From the NCBI RefSeq assembly GCF_017833525.1, contig NZ_JAFICD010000002.1, forward strand, positions 620,001 to 684,000: a DNA stretch of 64,000 nucleotides, given 5' to 3'. Source of the DNA: Duganella sp. 1411. Lineage in GTDB: Bacteria > Pseudomonadota > Gammaproteobacteria > Burkholderiales > Burkholderiaceae_D. Positions 17,470-24,705 of the stretch are shown piece by piece; position 1 is the stretch's first letter; every line of letters starts with the position of its first letter. The notes under the pieces were generated by a model. That model was not told where the DNA came from, did no database searches, and worked only from the letters and a program-made list of their open reading frames with translations. The translations under genes and the position numbers were made by a program.

Positions 17470-17554
17470 GCCCACGTGGCGGAATTGGTAGACGCGCATG
17501 GTTCAGGTCCATGTGCCGCAAGGTGTGGGGGTTCGAGTCCCTCCGTGGGCACCA
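17470..17554 (+). tRNA. tRNA-Leu (CAG), copy 1
   Basis: An 85-base class II tRNA with an encoded CCA end. The acceptor stem GCCCACG pairs with CGTGGGC. The anticodon stem CATGG/CCATG encloses the loop TTCAGGT with anticodon CAG. A variable arm (GTGCCGCAAGGTGT) and the T loop GGTTCGAGTCC follow. It is identical over its whole length to the copies at 19451 and 20530. It reads CUG leucine codons, which are very frequent in this high-GC genome. Confidence 0.97.
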
Positions 17555-17565
17555 CAGAATTCCGC

Positions 17566-17609
17566 AAAAAAGCCTCCAGCAAGCCTCACGGCGCGCTGGG
17601 GGCTTTTTT
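17566..17609 (+). terminator. Rho-independent terminator after tRNA-Leu copy 1
   Basis: The stem AAAAAAGCCTCCAGC (17566-17580) pairs with GCTGGGGGCTTTTTT (17595-17609), with one bulge, around a GC-rich loop. A T-run ends the hairpin on the plus strand and the A-run gives one on the minus strand, so it can also serve the convergent kinase gene. Confidence 0.85.
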
Positions 17610-17630
17610 CATTACCGCCTCATATTGCCT

Positions 17631-19223
17631 TCATTTTATCCACTGCAACTTGAGCCGGGCGCCGATTTCCGCCAGCAGCGCCTGCTGGTCGATCGGTTTG
17701 GCGAGGAAGGCGTCGGCGCCGGCGGTGATCGCGCGCAGCCCCTCCTCCGGCGTCGAGCTGGCCGAAATGATCAACACCGGCGTGTGGGCGCTGCCCGGCT
17801 CGGCCCGCAGGCGGCGCGTCGTTTCGATCCCGTCCATGTCCGGCATCACCATATCCATCAGCACCAGGTCGGGCGGCTCGATCTTCGCCTGGCGCAGCGC
17901 GGCGACGCCGTTGGCGGCCTCCACGATGCGGAAGCCCAGCGTGCCCAGCAGATCGCGCAGCAAGGCGCGGTTGGTGGCGACGTCGTCCACCACCAGCAAG
18001 GTCTTGCGCGGCCCCAGATAGCCGGCCGGAACATCGCCGCCGTCGGTGGCGGCGCCGGGCGCGTCGACCACCGGCACCGGCACGTCGAACCAGAAGCGGC
18101 TGCCGCGCCCGGGCGCGCTGTCGACTTTCAGGTCGCCACCCATTTGCCGCACCAGCTGGCGGCTGATGGCCAACCCCAGGCCGGTGCCGCCGGCGCGGCG
18201 CGCGGCCTCGCCGACCTGCTCGAACGGCTCGAAGATGGCGTCGAGATGGGCGGGATCGATGCCGACGCCCTCGTCGAGCACCTCGAAGCGCAGGCGGGCC
18301 AGGTCCGGCGCGTCGGCCGCCGCCGGCAACGGCGACACCCGCAGGCGCACGGCGCCGCGATCGGTGAATTTGACGGCGTTGCCAAGCAGGTTCAACAACA
18401 CCTGCCGCAGGCGCGTCTCGTCGGCGCCTATCGCCAGCGGCAAGCCGCCGACCAGCTCCAGCTCGAAATGCAAATGCTTTTGCTCGGCCCGCACGCGCAT
18501 GATGTCGGCCACCACGGTCAGCAACTCGCCCAGCCGCACCGGCTTGACGTTGAATTCCATCTTGCCCGCCTCCACGCGCGACAGGTCCAGCACGTCGTTG
18601 ATCAGCGCCAGCAGGTGCTGGCCGCCCAGGTGGATGGTGCCGACGCCAGCCTGCTGCGACGGCGACAATTGCTTGTCGCGCTTGAGGATTTGCGCGTAGC
18701 CGAGTATGGCATTGAGCGGCGTGCGCAGCTCGTGGCTCATCGCCGCCAGGAACGCGCTCTTGGCGCGGTTCGCCACCTCGGCCCGCTCCATCGCGAGGCG
18801 CAGGTCGCTGTTGGCTTGCCGCAGCTCGGCGTTGACGGCAGCCAGCTGCGCCGGGCTGGGGATGCGCAGCGCCACCGGCACCAGCCGCACCAACGCGATC
18901 GCCGTCACCACCGAGGCGACCGCCGTGATCGCCTTGAGGATCACCAGCGGCACGTAGTCGGGGCGCCAGACCACCCAGATCTCGGCCATGTGCGTGCTCC
19001 CGCAAGCCAGGATGAAAACGCCGAAGGCGATGAACATCCAGTTGAACGGCATGTCGCGGCGACGGCGGATGAAGTAGATCAGCGTGAAGGGGATGGTCAG
19101 ATAGGCGAGCGCGATCAGCGCGTCGGAAATGACGCTGGTCCACAGGATGGACGGTATCCACAAAAAGCAGTGGCCGTGCGGCATAAAGCCCTGGCTATCG
19201 AACCAGTTGTTCAACATGTGCAT
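17631..19223 (-). CDS. Ethylene-receptor-like hybrid histidine kinase
   Basis: A 530-residue membrane sensor kinase. Residues about 20-120 hold three membrane helices matching the plant ETR1 ethylene-binding domain: SDALIALAYLTIPFTLIYF, FGVFILACGSTHMAEIW and ILKAITAVASVVTAIAL. The residues aligned with the ETR1 copper ligands, Cys74 and His78 (CGSTH), and the conserved Asp34 are present. A coiled-coil linker leads to HisKA (SHELRTPLNAIL, His164), a HATPase_c domain (GTGLGLAISRQLV) and a C-terminal receiver with Asp457 (LMDMVMPD). Bacterial proteins of this type include Synechocystis Etr1, which binds ethylene. Ligand binding here is an inference. It lies convergent to one tRNA-Leu gene and divergent from the next. 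No separate response regulator is adjacent. Confidence 0.93.
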   Translation of the reverse strand: MHMLNNWFDSQGFMPHGHCFLWIPSILWTSVISDALIALAYLTIPFTLIYFIRRRRDMPFNWMFIAFGVFILACGSTHMAEIWVVWRPDYVPLVILKAITAVASVVTAIALVRLVPVALRIPSPAQLAAVNAELRQANSDLRLAMERAEVANRAKSAFLAAMSHELRTPLNAILGYAQILKRDKQLSPSQQAGVGTIHLGGQHLLALINDVLDLSRVEAGKMEFNVKPVRLGELLTVVADIMRVRAEQKHLHFELELVGGLPLAIGADETRLRQVLLNLLGNAVKFTDRGAVRLRVSPLPAAADAPDLARLRFEVLDEGVGIDPAHLDAIFEPFEQVGEAARRAGGTGLGLAISRQLVRQMGGDLKVDSAPGRGSRFWFDVPVPVVDAPGAATDGGDVPAGYLGPRKTLLVVDDVATNRALLRDLLGTLGFRIVEAANGVAALRQAKIEPPDLVLMDMVMPDMDGIETTRRLRAEPGSAHTPVLIISASSTPEEGLRAITAGADAFLAKPIDQQALLAEIGARLKLQWIK

Positions 19224-19365
19224 CGACTGTCTCCGTGTAGCTGAACGCCGGGGGCGGCATCCATCCGGAGCTTACGAAAGTGCGCCTTAACAAGCAAGCG
19301 CGAAATCCGCCCGCCCGCGCCGGGTGTGGCGCCCGGATTTCTTTCGCAAAAAATGGCTTTCGCCC

Positions 19366-19394
19366 TTGACTGCCGCGCGCGGCTCACTTATGAT
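19366..19394 (+). promoter_or_regulatory. Promoter of tRNA-Leu copy 2
   Basis: TTGACT (19366-19371) and TATGAT (19389-19394) are separated by exactly 17 bases and lie 57 bases before the tRNA. The sequence after the -10 (TTGCAGAACACGC) is shared with the corresponding region of copy 3, showing that promoter and tRNA were duplicated together. Confidence 0.82.
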
Positions 19395-19450
19395 TCTGGC
19401 CTCTGTTGCAGAACACGCGACAGCGAAGCAAGAGTAGCAAGCAGTACAGT

Positions 19451-19535
19451 GCCCACGTGGCGGAATTGGTAGACGCGCATGGTTCAGGTCCATGTGCCGC
19501 AAGGTGTGGGGGTTCGAGTCCCTCCGTGGGCACCA
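19451..19535 (+). tRNA. tRNA-Leu (CAG), copy 2
   Basis: This 85-base gene is identical to the copies at 17470 and 20530: anticodon CAG in the loop TTCAGGT, long variable arm and encoded CCA. It has its own promoter and terminator and lies between the hybrid kinase and the solute-binding protein gene. Confidence 0.97.
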
Positions 19536-19546
19536 CAGAATTCCGC

Positions 19547-19590
19547 AAAAAAGCCTCCAGCTAGCCTTACGGCGCGCTGGGGGCTTTTTT
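19547..19590 (+). terminator. Terminator after tRNA-Leu copy 2, overlapping a gene end
   Basis: The stem begins AAAAAAGCCTCCAGC and ends GCTGGGGGCTTTTTT, almost the same as the terminator of copy 1, differing only in the loop. Its right half lies inside the 3' end of the convergent solute-binding protein gene (stop at 19567), so those last codons are terminator sequence. Confidence 0.85.
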
Positions 19591-20376
19591 CATTGCGCCG
19601 TCACCTCCCGGCCACTTGGGCACCGGGCTCAAGCCCCGCAGGTATGACTCGTATTTCCCGCTCGCGCGCAGGCGCTTCAGGCCGCGGTTGAACAGCGCCA
19701 TATACCGCTCGTTGTCGGGATTGCGCTTGTTTAACAGCAGGTGGTAGTGGGCGATGTGGTAGGGGCGCGGGTCCCAGGCGATCAAGCCGGCCTGGTCGGG
19801 CGGCAATTCGGTGCGCATGATCCACAAGCCGACATCCAGATTGGCCGGAAACACGTCGAACCGCCCCGCCAGCAGCTTGTGGAAGTTGAGCGTGTCGGTG
19901 GGCGCCGACAGGTCCATCCTGCTTTGCGTGGCCTTGTCGAACTGGTACTCGTAGCCGGCGGTGCCGCCGATCCGCATGTCGGCCAGCGACTGCTCGCCAC
20001 GCCAGCGGAACGGGTAGCTCTTCAGGTGGAAGAACACCGACTGGCTGTGGAACACCACGTCGCTGCGCAGAAACCGCCGCGCCCGCTCGCTGCCGTCGTC
20101 GGACACGCTCCAGACCAGCGTGCCGTTGGCCAAGTCGTTGGCGGCCTCGGCGAACGCCCTGCTCCACGGCCGGAAGGTGTAGTTGACGCGCACGCCCTCG
20201 AGCGCGAACGCCTCGGTGACGATGCGGGCGATGGGGCCGTAATGGGGCAACGTTTGGGAAATATAGGGCAGCCACTCGCCGCCGGTCAGCGTGACGACCT
20301 GTTGCGCCCTGGACGCCAGGGGCAGCAGCAGGAGGCTGGCGAGGGCCAGCGCGCGGGCGGGTCGGCGGACATTCAT
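19567..20376 (-). CDS. Periplasmic solute-binding protein (SBP family 3-like)
   Basis: A 269-residue exported protein. A signal peptide covers about residues 1-25 (ALALASLLLLPLASRAQ). The mature part resembles family 3 solute-binding proteins for polar compounds: GGEWLPYISQTLPHYGPIARIVTEAF, then YTFRPWSRAFAEAAN, DMRIGGTAGYEY and FNRGLKRLRASGKYESYL. Such stand-alone proteins without ABC partners are frequent in betaproteobacteria, where they may act as sensors or orphan binders; no permease lies nearby. ATG at 20376 is used because the longer frame would start with TTG. Unusually, the last codons (KKAPSAP) are encoded by the terminator of the convergent tRNA-Leu, so the native C-terminus was probably extended or replaced. 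The ligand is unknown. Confidence 0.85.
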   Translation of the reverse strand: MNVRRPARALALASLLLLPLASRAQQVVTLTGGEWLPYISQTLPHYGPIARIVTEAFALEGVRVNYTFRPWSRAFAEAANDLANGTLVWSVSDDGSERARRFLRSDVVFHSQSVFFHLKSYPFRWRGEQSLADMRIGGTAGYEYQFDKATQSRMDLSAPTDTLNFHKLLAGRFDVFPANLDVGLWIMRTELPPDQAGLIAWDPRPYHIAHYHLLLNKRNPDNERYMALFNRGLKRLRASGKYESYLRGLSPVPKWPGGDGAMKKAPSAP

Positions 20377-20444
20377 AGGACGATTATCAGTCAATCGCCC
20401 CGACTTTCAAACCGAAATAATTTCACCTCAGCACCAATTGGCTA

Positions 20445-20473
20445 TTGACGGGGTGGCGCAGCTCCTTTAAGAT
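20445..20473 (+). promoter_or_regulatory. Promoter of tRNA-Leu copy 3
   Basis: TTGACG (20445-20450) and TAAGAT (20468-20473) are spaced by 17 bases and lie 56 bases before the tRNA. The leader GGGCCTCTGTTGCAGAACAC is also found, with one change, before copy 2. Confidence 0.8.
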
Positions 20474-20529
20474 TCGGGCCTCTGTTGCAGAACACGCAGC
20501 AGAGTGTAACAAGCAGCAAGCAGTTCAGT

Positions 20530-20614
20530 GCCCACGTGGCGGAATTGGTAGACGCGCATGGTTCAGGTCCATGTGCCGCAAGGTGTGGGGGTTCGAGTCC
20601 CTCCGTGGGCACCA
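20530..20614 (+). tRNA. tRNA-Leu (CAG), copy 3
   Basis: This is the third identical 85-base gene, with anticodon CAG, variable arm and encoded CCA. It is flanked by its own promoter and by a terminator whose sequence differs from the other two. Confidence 0.97.
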
Positions 20615-20629
20615 CTCTACCGAATACGC

Positions 20630-20669
20630 AAAAAAGCTCCATCAGCCGAAAGGCGGATGGAGCTTTTTT
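20630..20669 (+). terminator. Rho-independent terminator after tRNA-Leu copy 3
   Basis: AAAAAAGCTCCATC pairs with GATGGAGCTTTTTT around an inner GCCGAAAGGC hairpin. It works in both directions by sequence and lies between the tRNA and the convergent qorB-like gene. Confidence 0.87.
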
Positions 20670-20724
20670 CATTGGCGCGCAAGATGATAGCCTGCGGCCG
20701 GCTTCCCGGCCGCAACCGCAACGC

Positions 20725-21573
20725 CTACAGCGCCGCTTTGACGGCGTCGGCCAGTGTGATGGTCGGACGGCCGATCAACTTGCTTAGCGCGTGGCCGTCG
20801 TCGTCCAGCGCGCCCTTGGCGGCGGCGGCGTCGGAATCGGCGATCAGCTCGGCCAGCGGCGCCGGCAGCCCCACGCCGACCAACATCTCTTGATACTCTT
20901 TTTGCGGCAGATTGTGGAACGGCACCTGCTTGCCGGACTGGCGCGACAGCTCCGCCGCCAGCTCGGCCAGGGTGAACGCGGTGTCGCCCGCCAATTCATA
21001 CACTGGCTCGACCGGCCCCTTGCTCGACAACACGGCCGCCGCCGCGTCCGCGTAGTCAGCGCGCGCGGCTGCGGCGATGCGGCCCTCGCCCGCCGCGCCG
21101 GCCAGCGCGCCGTGCGCCAGCGCGCCAGCCAGGCCGCCGGTGTAGTTTTCGATATACCAGCCGTTGCGCAACAGGCTGTACGTCAGGCCGGAAGCGCGCA
21201 CCGCCGCCTCCGTCTCCCGGTGTTCGGGCGCCAGCGACAGCTCGCTGCTATCGGCGCGCAGCACGCTGGTGTAGACGAACAACCCGGCCTTGGCGCGAAC
21301 GGCGGCGTCGATGACGGCGCGGTGCTGCGGTACGCGTTGCCCCAGCTCGTTCGACGAAATCAGCAATACCTTGGTCGCGCCGACGAACGCGGCGTCCAGC
21401 GAGGCGGCGTCGTCGTAGTCGGCGCGGCGCACCTGCACCCCCTGCGCGGCCAGATCGGCGGCCTTGGCAACGTCGCGCACGGCGGCGACGATGTGCGCGG
21501 CGGGGGTGGTTTTCAGCAGGCTGGCAATCACGAGACGGCCCAGTTGGCCGGTTGCACCAGTAACAATAATCAT
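20725..21573 (-). CDS. qorB: NAD(P)H-binding quinone oxidoreductase, QorB/NmrA type
   Basis: A 282-residue atypical short-chain dehydrogenase. The N-terminal Rossmann motif GATGQLGRLV (residues 5-14) binds the dinucleotide. It is followed by VRRADYDDAASLDAAF, LLISSNELGQRVPQHR and LLRNGWYIENY, matching E. coli QorB (YtfG), which reduces quinones with NADPH. There is no catalytic YxxxK. The frame extends upstream to 21663, but AAAGGA lies 6 bases before ATG 21573 and the Rossmann fold begins there. It is divergent from an HxlR regulator, the same pairing as ytfG-ytfH in E. coli and qor2-qorR in Corynebacterium, so redox or quinone control is likely. Exact substrates are inferred. Confidence 0.85.
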   Translation of the reverse strand: MIIVTGATGQLGRLVIASLLKTTPAAHIVAAVRDVAKAADLAAQGVQVRRADYDDAASLDAAFVGATKVLLISSNELGQRVPQHRAVIDAAVRAKAGLFVYTSVLRADSSELSLAPEHRETEAAVRASGLTYSLLRNGWYIENYTGGLAGALAHGALAGAAGEGRIAAAARADYADAAAAVLSSKGPVEPVYELAGDTAFTLAELAAELSRQSGKQVPFHNLPQKEYQEMLVGVGLPAPLAELIADSDAAAAKGALDDDGHALSKLIGRPTITLADAVKAAL

Positions 21574-21650
21574 GATTTTTCCTTTGAATTGAGTTCCGCA
21601 GGGACATTCCGCGCGGTCGGGACTATCATAAGGCCTATACTTTCTAAATG

Positions 21651-21676
21651 TAAGTACGTACAATTTGGTAAGTACA
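21651..21676. promoter_or_regulatory. Candidate HxlR operator between qorB and its regulator
   Basis: GTAAGTAC occurs twice in direct orientation (21651-21658 and 21669-21676, 18 bases apart), and GTACGTAC (21655-21662) is a perfect palindrome. The position between two divergent start codons fits a shared operator for the HxlR protein. Confidence 0.5.
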
Positions 21677-21698
21677 CTCCACCCGAACGGAAACCACG

Positions 21699-22118
21699 AT
21701 GACCGCGCCCCAACCCCGCAAATCCTTGCGCTCCACCCTCGCCACGCTCGACGACGGCCAACGCGCGAAACTGCTCGCCCCCGACTGCCCGTCGCGCGCC
21801 GTGCTGGCCCATATCACCAGCCGCTGGGGCGTGCTGGTGCTGGTGGTGCTGCTCGACGGCACCCACCGCTTCAGCCAGTTGCGGCGCGCGGTCGGCGGCG
21901 TCAGCGAGAAAATGCTGGCGCAGACGCTCGACGCGCTGGCCTACGACGGCCTGGTGCTGCGGGTGGCGCAACAGGTGCTGCCGCCCCACGTCGAGTACAG
22001 CCTGACGCCGCTGGGGCGCGAGGCGGCCGAACGGCTCGAGGCGCTGGTCGACTGGATCGAGGATAACTTTCCACAAATCAAACAGGCGCAGGAGGCGGCC
22101 TCCGTGGCGGCCGCATAA
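21699..22118 (+). CDS. HxlR-family redox-type transcriptional regulator
   Basis: A 139-residue winged helix-turn-helix protein of the HxlR family. Conserved segments are CPSRAVLAHITSRWGVLVL, RFSQLRRAVGGVSEKMLAQTLDALAYDGLV and the wing VEYSLTPLGREA. Cys30, just before the first helix, occupies the position of the redox-sensing cysteine of QorR and YodB-like relatives; it is the only such Cys here. This suggests that oxidants or quinones relieve repression of the divergent qorB-like gene. The C-terminus ends with an Ala-rich tail. The start at 21699 is the only suitable ATG; an initiation site rich in A (GGAAACCACG) lies before it. Confidence 0.9.
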   Translation: MTAPQPRKSLRSTLATLDDGQRAKLLAPDCPSRAVLAHITSRWGVLVLVVLLDGTHRFSQLRRAVGGVSEKMLAQTLDALAYDGLVLRVAQQVLPPHVEYSLTPLGREAAERLEALVDWIEDNFPQIKQAQEAASVAAA

Positions 22119-22189
22119 ACCATGGGCGGTCCGGCCCATGTTGTAATACACTAGTTACACCTCCGCCTCGCGGAACCGGACCCACGCTC

Positions 22190-24388
22190 ATGATGCAGCC
22201 GTTCTCCTCCGATCAGCCGCACACGATACTGATTGCCACCAGTGCGGCGTACGACCACGTCGCCCTCGGAAAGACGCTCGGCCGCTACGGCTATGCCGTG
22301 CGCGCCGTCAGCCGCGGCGACGAGGCGCTGACCATCGCGGCCGGCGGCGGCGTGGCCACGACCGTGCTGGACGCGGCGTTGGCCGGCAGCGCCGGCCTGG
22401 AACTGTGCCAGCGCCTGCAACGGCTGTGCGGCGCCGACGTGCCCATCTATGTGCTGTCGAACGCGCCCAGCGAGGAGGAACGCGCGCGGGCGACCGAGCT
22501 CGGCGCGGCCGCCTATCTGCCGCTCACGTTCAACGCCGACGACCTGGCCGAGGACATCCTGCTGCGGCTGCAGGCCATCCCCGCCGCGCCGGCCGAGGCC
22601 GATTTGCCGTCCATGGCCACGCTCGAGGTCAACTATCACACCATGCTGTCCGGTTCGCCGGACGCGATCCTGCTGCTGCAGCGCGGCAGCCATCGTGTGC
22701 TGGACGTCAACCGCCGCGCGCGCGAGCTGTTCGGGCTGACCGGGACCGAGTTGATGCAAAGGCAGTTTCCGTCGCTGTGCCCGCCCTTGCAGCCGGACGG
22801 CCGGCCGTCGCCGCAAGTGTTCGGCGAGCATGTCGACCAGGTGCTGGCGGGCGGCGTGCAGGTGTACGAGCTGACCATGTGGCACAGCTCGGGCCGCACG
22901 CTGTGCTGCGAACTGCGGATGGTGCCGCTCGACTCGGGGCGGCACCGGCTGATGCACGTGCGGGTGGTCGACATCACGCGCCGCAAGCTGGCCGAAGCGC
23001 TGCGCGACGGCAAGAACCGCCTGCTCGAGATGATCGCCCGCGCCGCGCCGCTGGGCGACATCCTCGAGCGCCTGATGCTGCTGATCGAATCGCAGTCCGA
23101 GGACGTGCTGTGCACGGCGCTGCTGCTGGCGCCGGACGGCGTGCACGTGCAGGTCGGCGCCGGCCCCAGCCTGCCGCCGGACTACCTGGCCACCATCGAC
23201 GGCCAGCCGATCGGGCCGGCGGCCGGCTCGTGCGGCACCGCCATGCACCGCCGGCAAACGGTGGTGGTGGCAGACATCATGAACGATCCGCTGTGGCGCG
23301 ACTACCGCGAGACGGCCGCGCGCTACGGCCTGCGCGCGTGCTGGTCGATGCCGATCATGCTCGACGGCGACACCGTGCTCGGCTCGTTCGCGATGTACTA
23401 CCGCGAGGTGCGCACGCCCAGCGACGAGGATCTGAGCCTGATCGGCGCGGCCACCCATATCGCCGGCATCGCCATCGTGCGCACCCGCCGCGAGGAGGAG
23501 CTGCGTCGGCACCGCGAACACCTCGAGGAACTGGTGGCGGCGCGCACCGGGCAACTGCTGCAGGCCAAGGAGGAAGCCGAACACGTCAACGAAGAACTGA
23601 GCACCGCGCTCGGCAACCTGAGCATGACGCAGGAGGAGCTGGTGCGGCGCGACAAGCTGGCCGCGCTGGGCGCGCTGGTGGCGGGCGTGGCGCACGAGCT
23701 CAACACGCCGATCGGCAACAGCCTGGTGATGGCCAGCAGCATGAGCGAGCGCACGGCGGCGTTGCGGCGCGACATGGAGAACGGCTTGCGCCGCTCGACG
23801 CTGGAGAGCTATGTGCGCGAGGCGGCCAGCGCCGACGAGGTGGTGGTGCGCAACCTGCGGCGCGCGGCCGCGCTGGTGGCCAGCTTCCGCCACATCGCCG
23901 TCGACAGCGCCAGCTCGCAGCGGGTGCGCTTCGTGCTGGGCGACCCGGTCGCGCAACTGCTGCAACCGCTCGAGGCCGACCTGCGCCAGCGCGGCCTGAC
24001 CTTGGAGGAGGACGTCGACCACCTGCTGGAGATGGACAGCTATCCGGGGCCGCTGAGCCAGGCGCTGGGACATCTGATCGACAACAGCGTCGTACACGGC
24101 TTCGACGGCCGCGCGGCGGGCACGATCGCGCTGTCGGCGCGCGACGGCGGCAATGGCGAAGTCATCATCGAAGTGGCCGACACCGGCGCCGGCATTCCGG
24201 CGGCCAACCTGCCGCGCATCTACGACCCCTTCTTCACCACGCGGCTGGGCTCGGGCGGCTCCGGGCTGGGCCTGTACATCACGCACAACATCGTCACGGG
24301 CGTGCTGGGCGGGCGCATCGACGTGGTCAGCACCGAAGGCGAAGGCGCGCGCTTCACGTTGCGGCTGCCCAAGGTGGCGCCGCTGTGA
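22190..24388 (+). CDS. Sensor histidine kinase with pseudo-receiver, PAS and GAF
   Basis: A 732-residue cytosolic multi-domain kinase. Residues about 10-130 resemble a receiver domain, but the acidic pair is replaced (ILIATSAAYD) and the conserved Lys is Leu (YLPLTF), although Asp61 remains; it is therefore likely a pseudo-receiver. A PAS domain follows (MLSGSPDAILLLQRGSHRVLDVNRRARELFG, about 145-270), then a GAF domain (about 290-440), a coiled coil (REEELRRHREHLEELV), the phospho-acceptor region GVAHELNTPIGNS (His502) and HATPase_c (GHLIDNSVVHG, GSGGSGLGLYI). It follows the HxlR gene by 72 bases in the same direction. No partner regulator is adjacent. The signal is unknown. Confidence 0.88.
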   Translation: MMQPFSSDQPHTILIATSAAYDHVALGKTLGRYGYAVRAVSRGDEALTIAAGGGVATTVLDAALAGSAGLELCQRLQRLCGADVPIYVLSNAPSEEERARATELGAAAYLPLTFNADDLAEDILLRLQAIPAAPAEADLPSMATLEVNYHTMLSGSPDAILLLQRGSHRVLDVNRRARELFGLTGTELMQRQFPSLCPPLQPDGRPSPQVFGEHVDQVLAGGVQVYELTMWHSSGRTLCCELRMVPLDSGRHRLMHVRVVDITRRKLAEALRDGKNRLLEMIARAAPLGDILERLMLLIESQSEDVLCTALLLAPDGVHVQVGAGPSLPPDYLATIDGQPIGPAAGSCGTAMHRRQTVVVADIMNDPLWRDYRETAARYGLRACWSMPIMLDGDTVLGSFAMYYREVRTPSDEDLSLIGAATHIAGIAIVRTRREEELRRHREHLEELVAARTGQLLQAKEEAEHVNEELSTALGNLSMTQEELVRRDKLAALGALVAGVAHELNTPIGNSLVMASSMSERTAALRRDMENGLRRSTLESYVREAASADEVVVRNLRRAAALVASFRHIAVDSASSQRVRFVLGDPVAQLLQPLEADLRQRGLTLEEDVDHLLEMDSYPGPLSQALGHLIDNSVVHGFDGRAAGTIALSARDGGNGEVIIEVADTGAGIPAANLPRIYDPFFTTRLGSGGSGLGLYITHNIVTGVLGGRIDVVSTEGEGARFTLRLPKVAPL

Positions 24389-24430
24389 TGCCACATCGCC
24401 ACGGGCGCCGTTTTGCTGTACGCTCAAACC

Positions 24431-24640
24431 ATGACAAATATCAATACCCGCGCCGCCGCCCTGCTGACACTGATGCTTTGCTGCGCCGAGCTCGCCGCCG
24501 GCCCGGCGCCGTGGTGGGAATGGCGCAGCAAGCTCGACGGCAAGCTGGCGTGCTCGCAAACGCCGCTCGGCCCCGGCTGGGAAAAGGCGCGCGGCCCGTT
24601 CAAAGATAGCCGTTGCGAAAAGTTAGTTCTTGCTAAATAA
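24431..24640 (+). CDS. Small exported protein of unknown function
   Basis: A 69-residue open frame starting MTNINTRAAA. A hydrophobic segment (LLTLMLCCAELAAG) forms a likely signal peptide. The mature part of about 45 residues is basic with two cysteines (LACSQ and SRCEKL), which could form a disulphide, and a Trp pair (PWWEW). It lies 42 bases after the large kinase in the same direction and 65 bases before the phasin gene. No conserved domain is recognised. Codon use resembles the neighbours and the signal peptide pattern supports a real gene, but it may be lineage-specific. The longer frame from 24413 adds only six residues. Confidence 0.6.
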   Translation: MTNINTRAAALLTLMLCCAELAAGPAPWWEWRSKLDGKLACSQTPLGPGWEKARGPFKDSRCEKLVLAK

Positions 24641-24705
24641 TGGACCCACAACAACACGGGAGCACCCCGGGGCATTACATACCATCATCATCATGAGGAG
24701 ACTGT

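Noticed and set aside
17385..17600. Protein frames crossing the first tRNA-Leu gene
   Set aside because: They are merely read-through frames over a tRNA and are repeated identically at the other two tRNA copies.
20530..20614. tRNA copy as an attachment site of an integrated island
   Set aside because: No integrase and no partial 3' duplicate of the tRNA end was seen; all three copies are complete with their own promoters.
22151..24559. Minus-strand open frame of about 800 codons
   Set aside because: Antisense of the pseudo-receiver kinase; Gln/Arg/His-rich composition with no recognisable motif.
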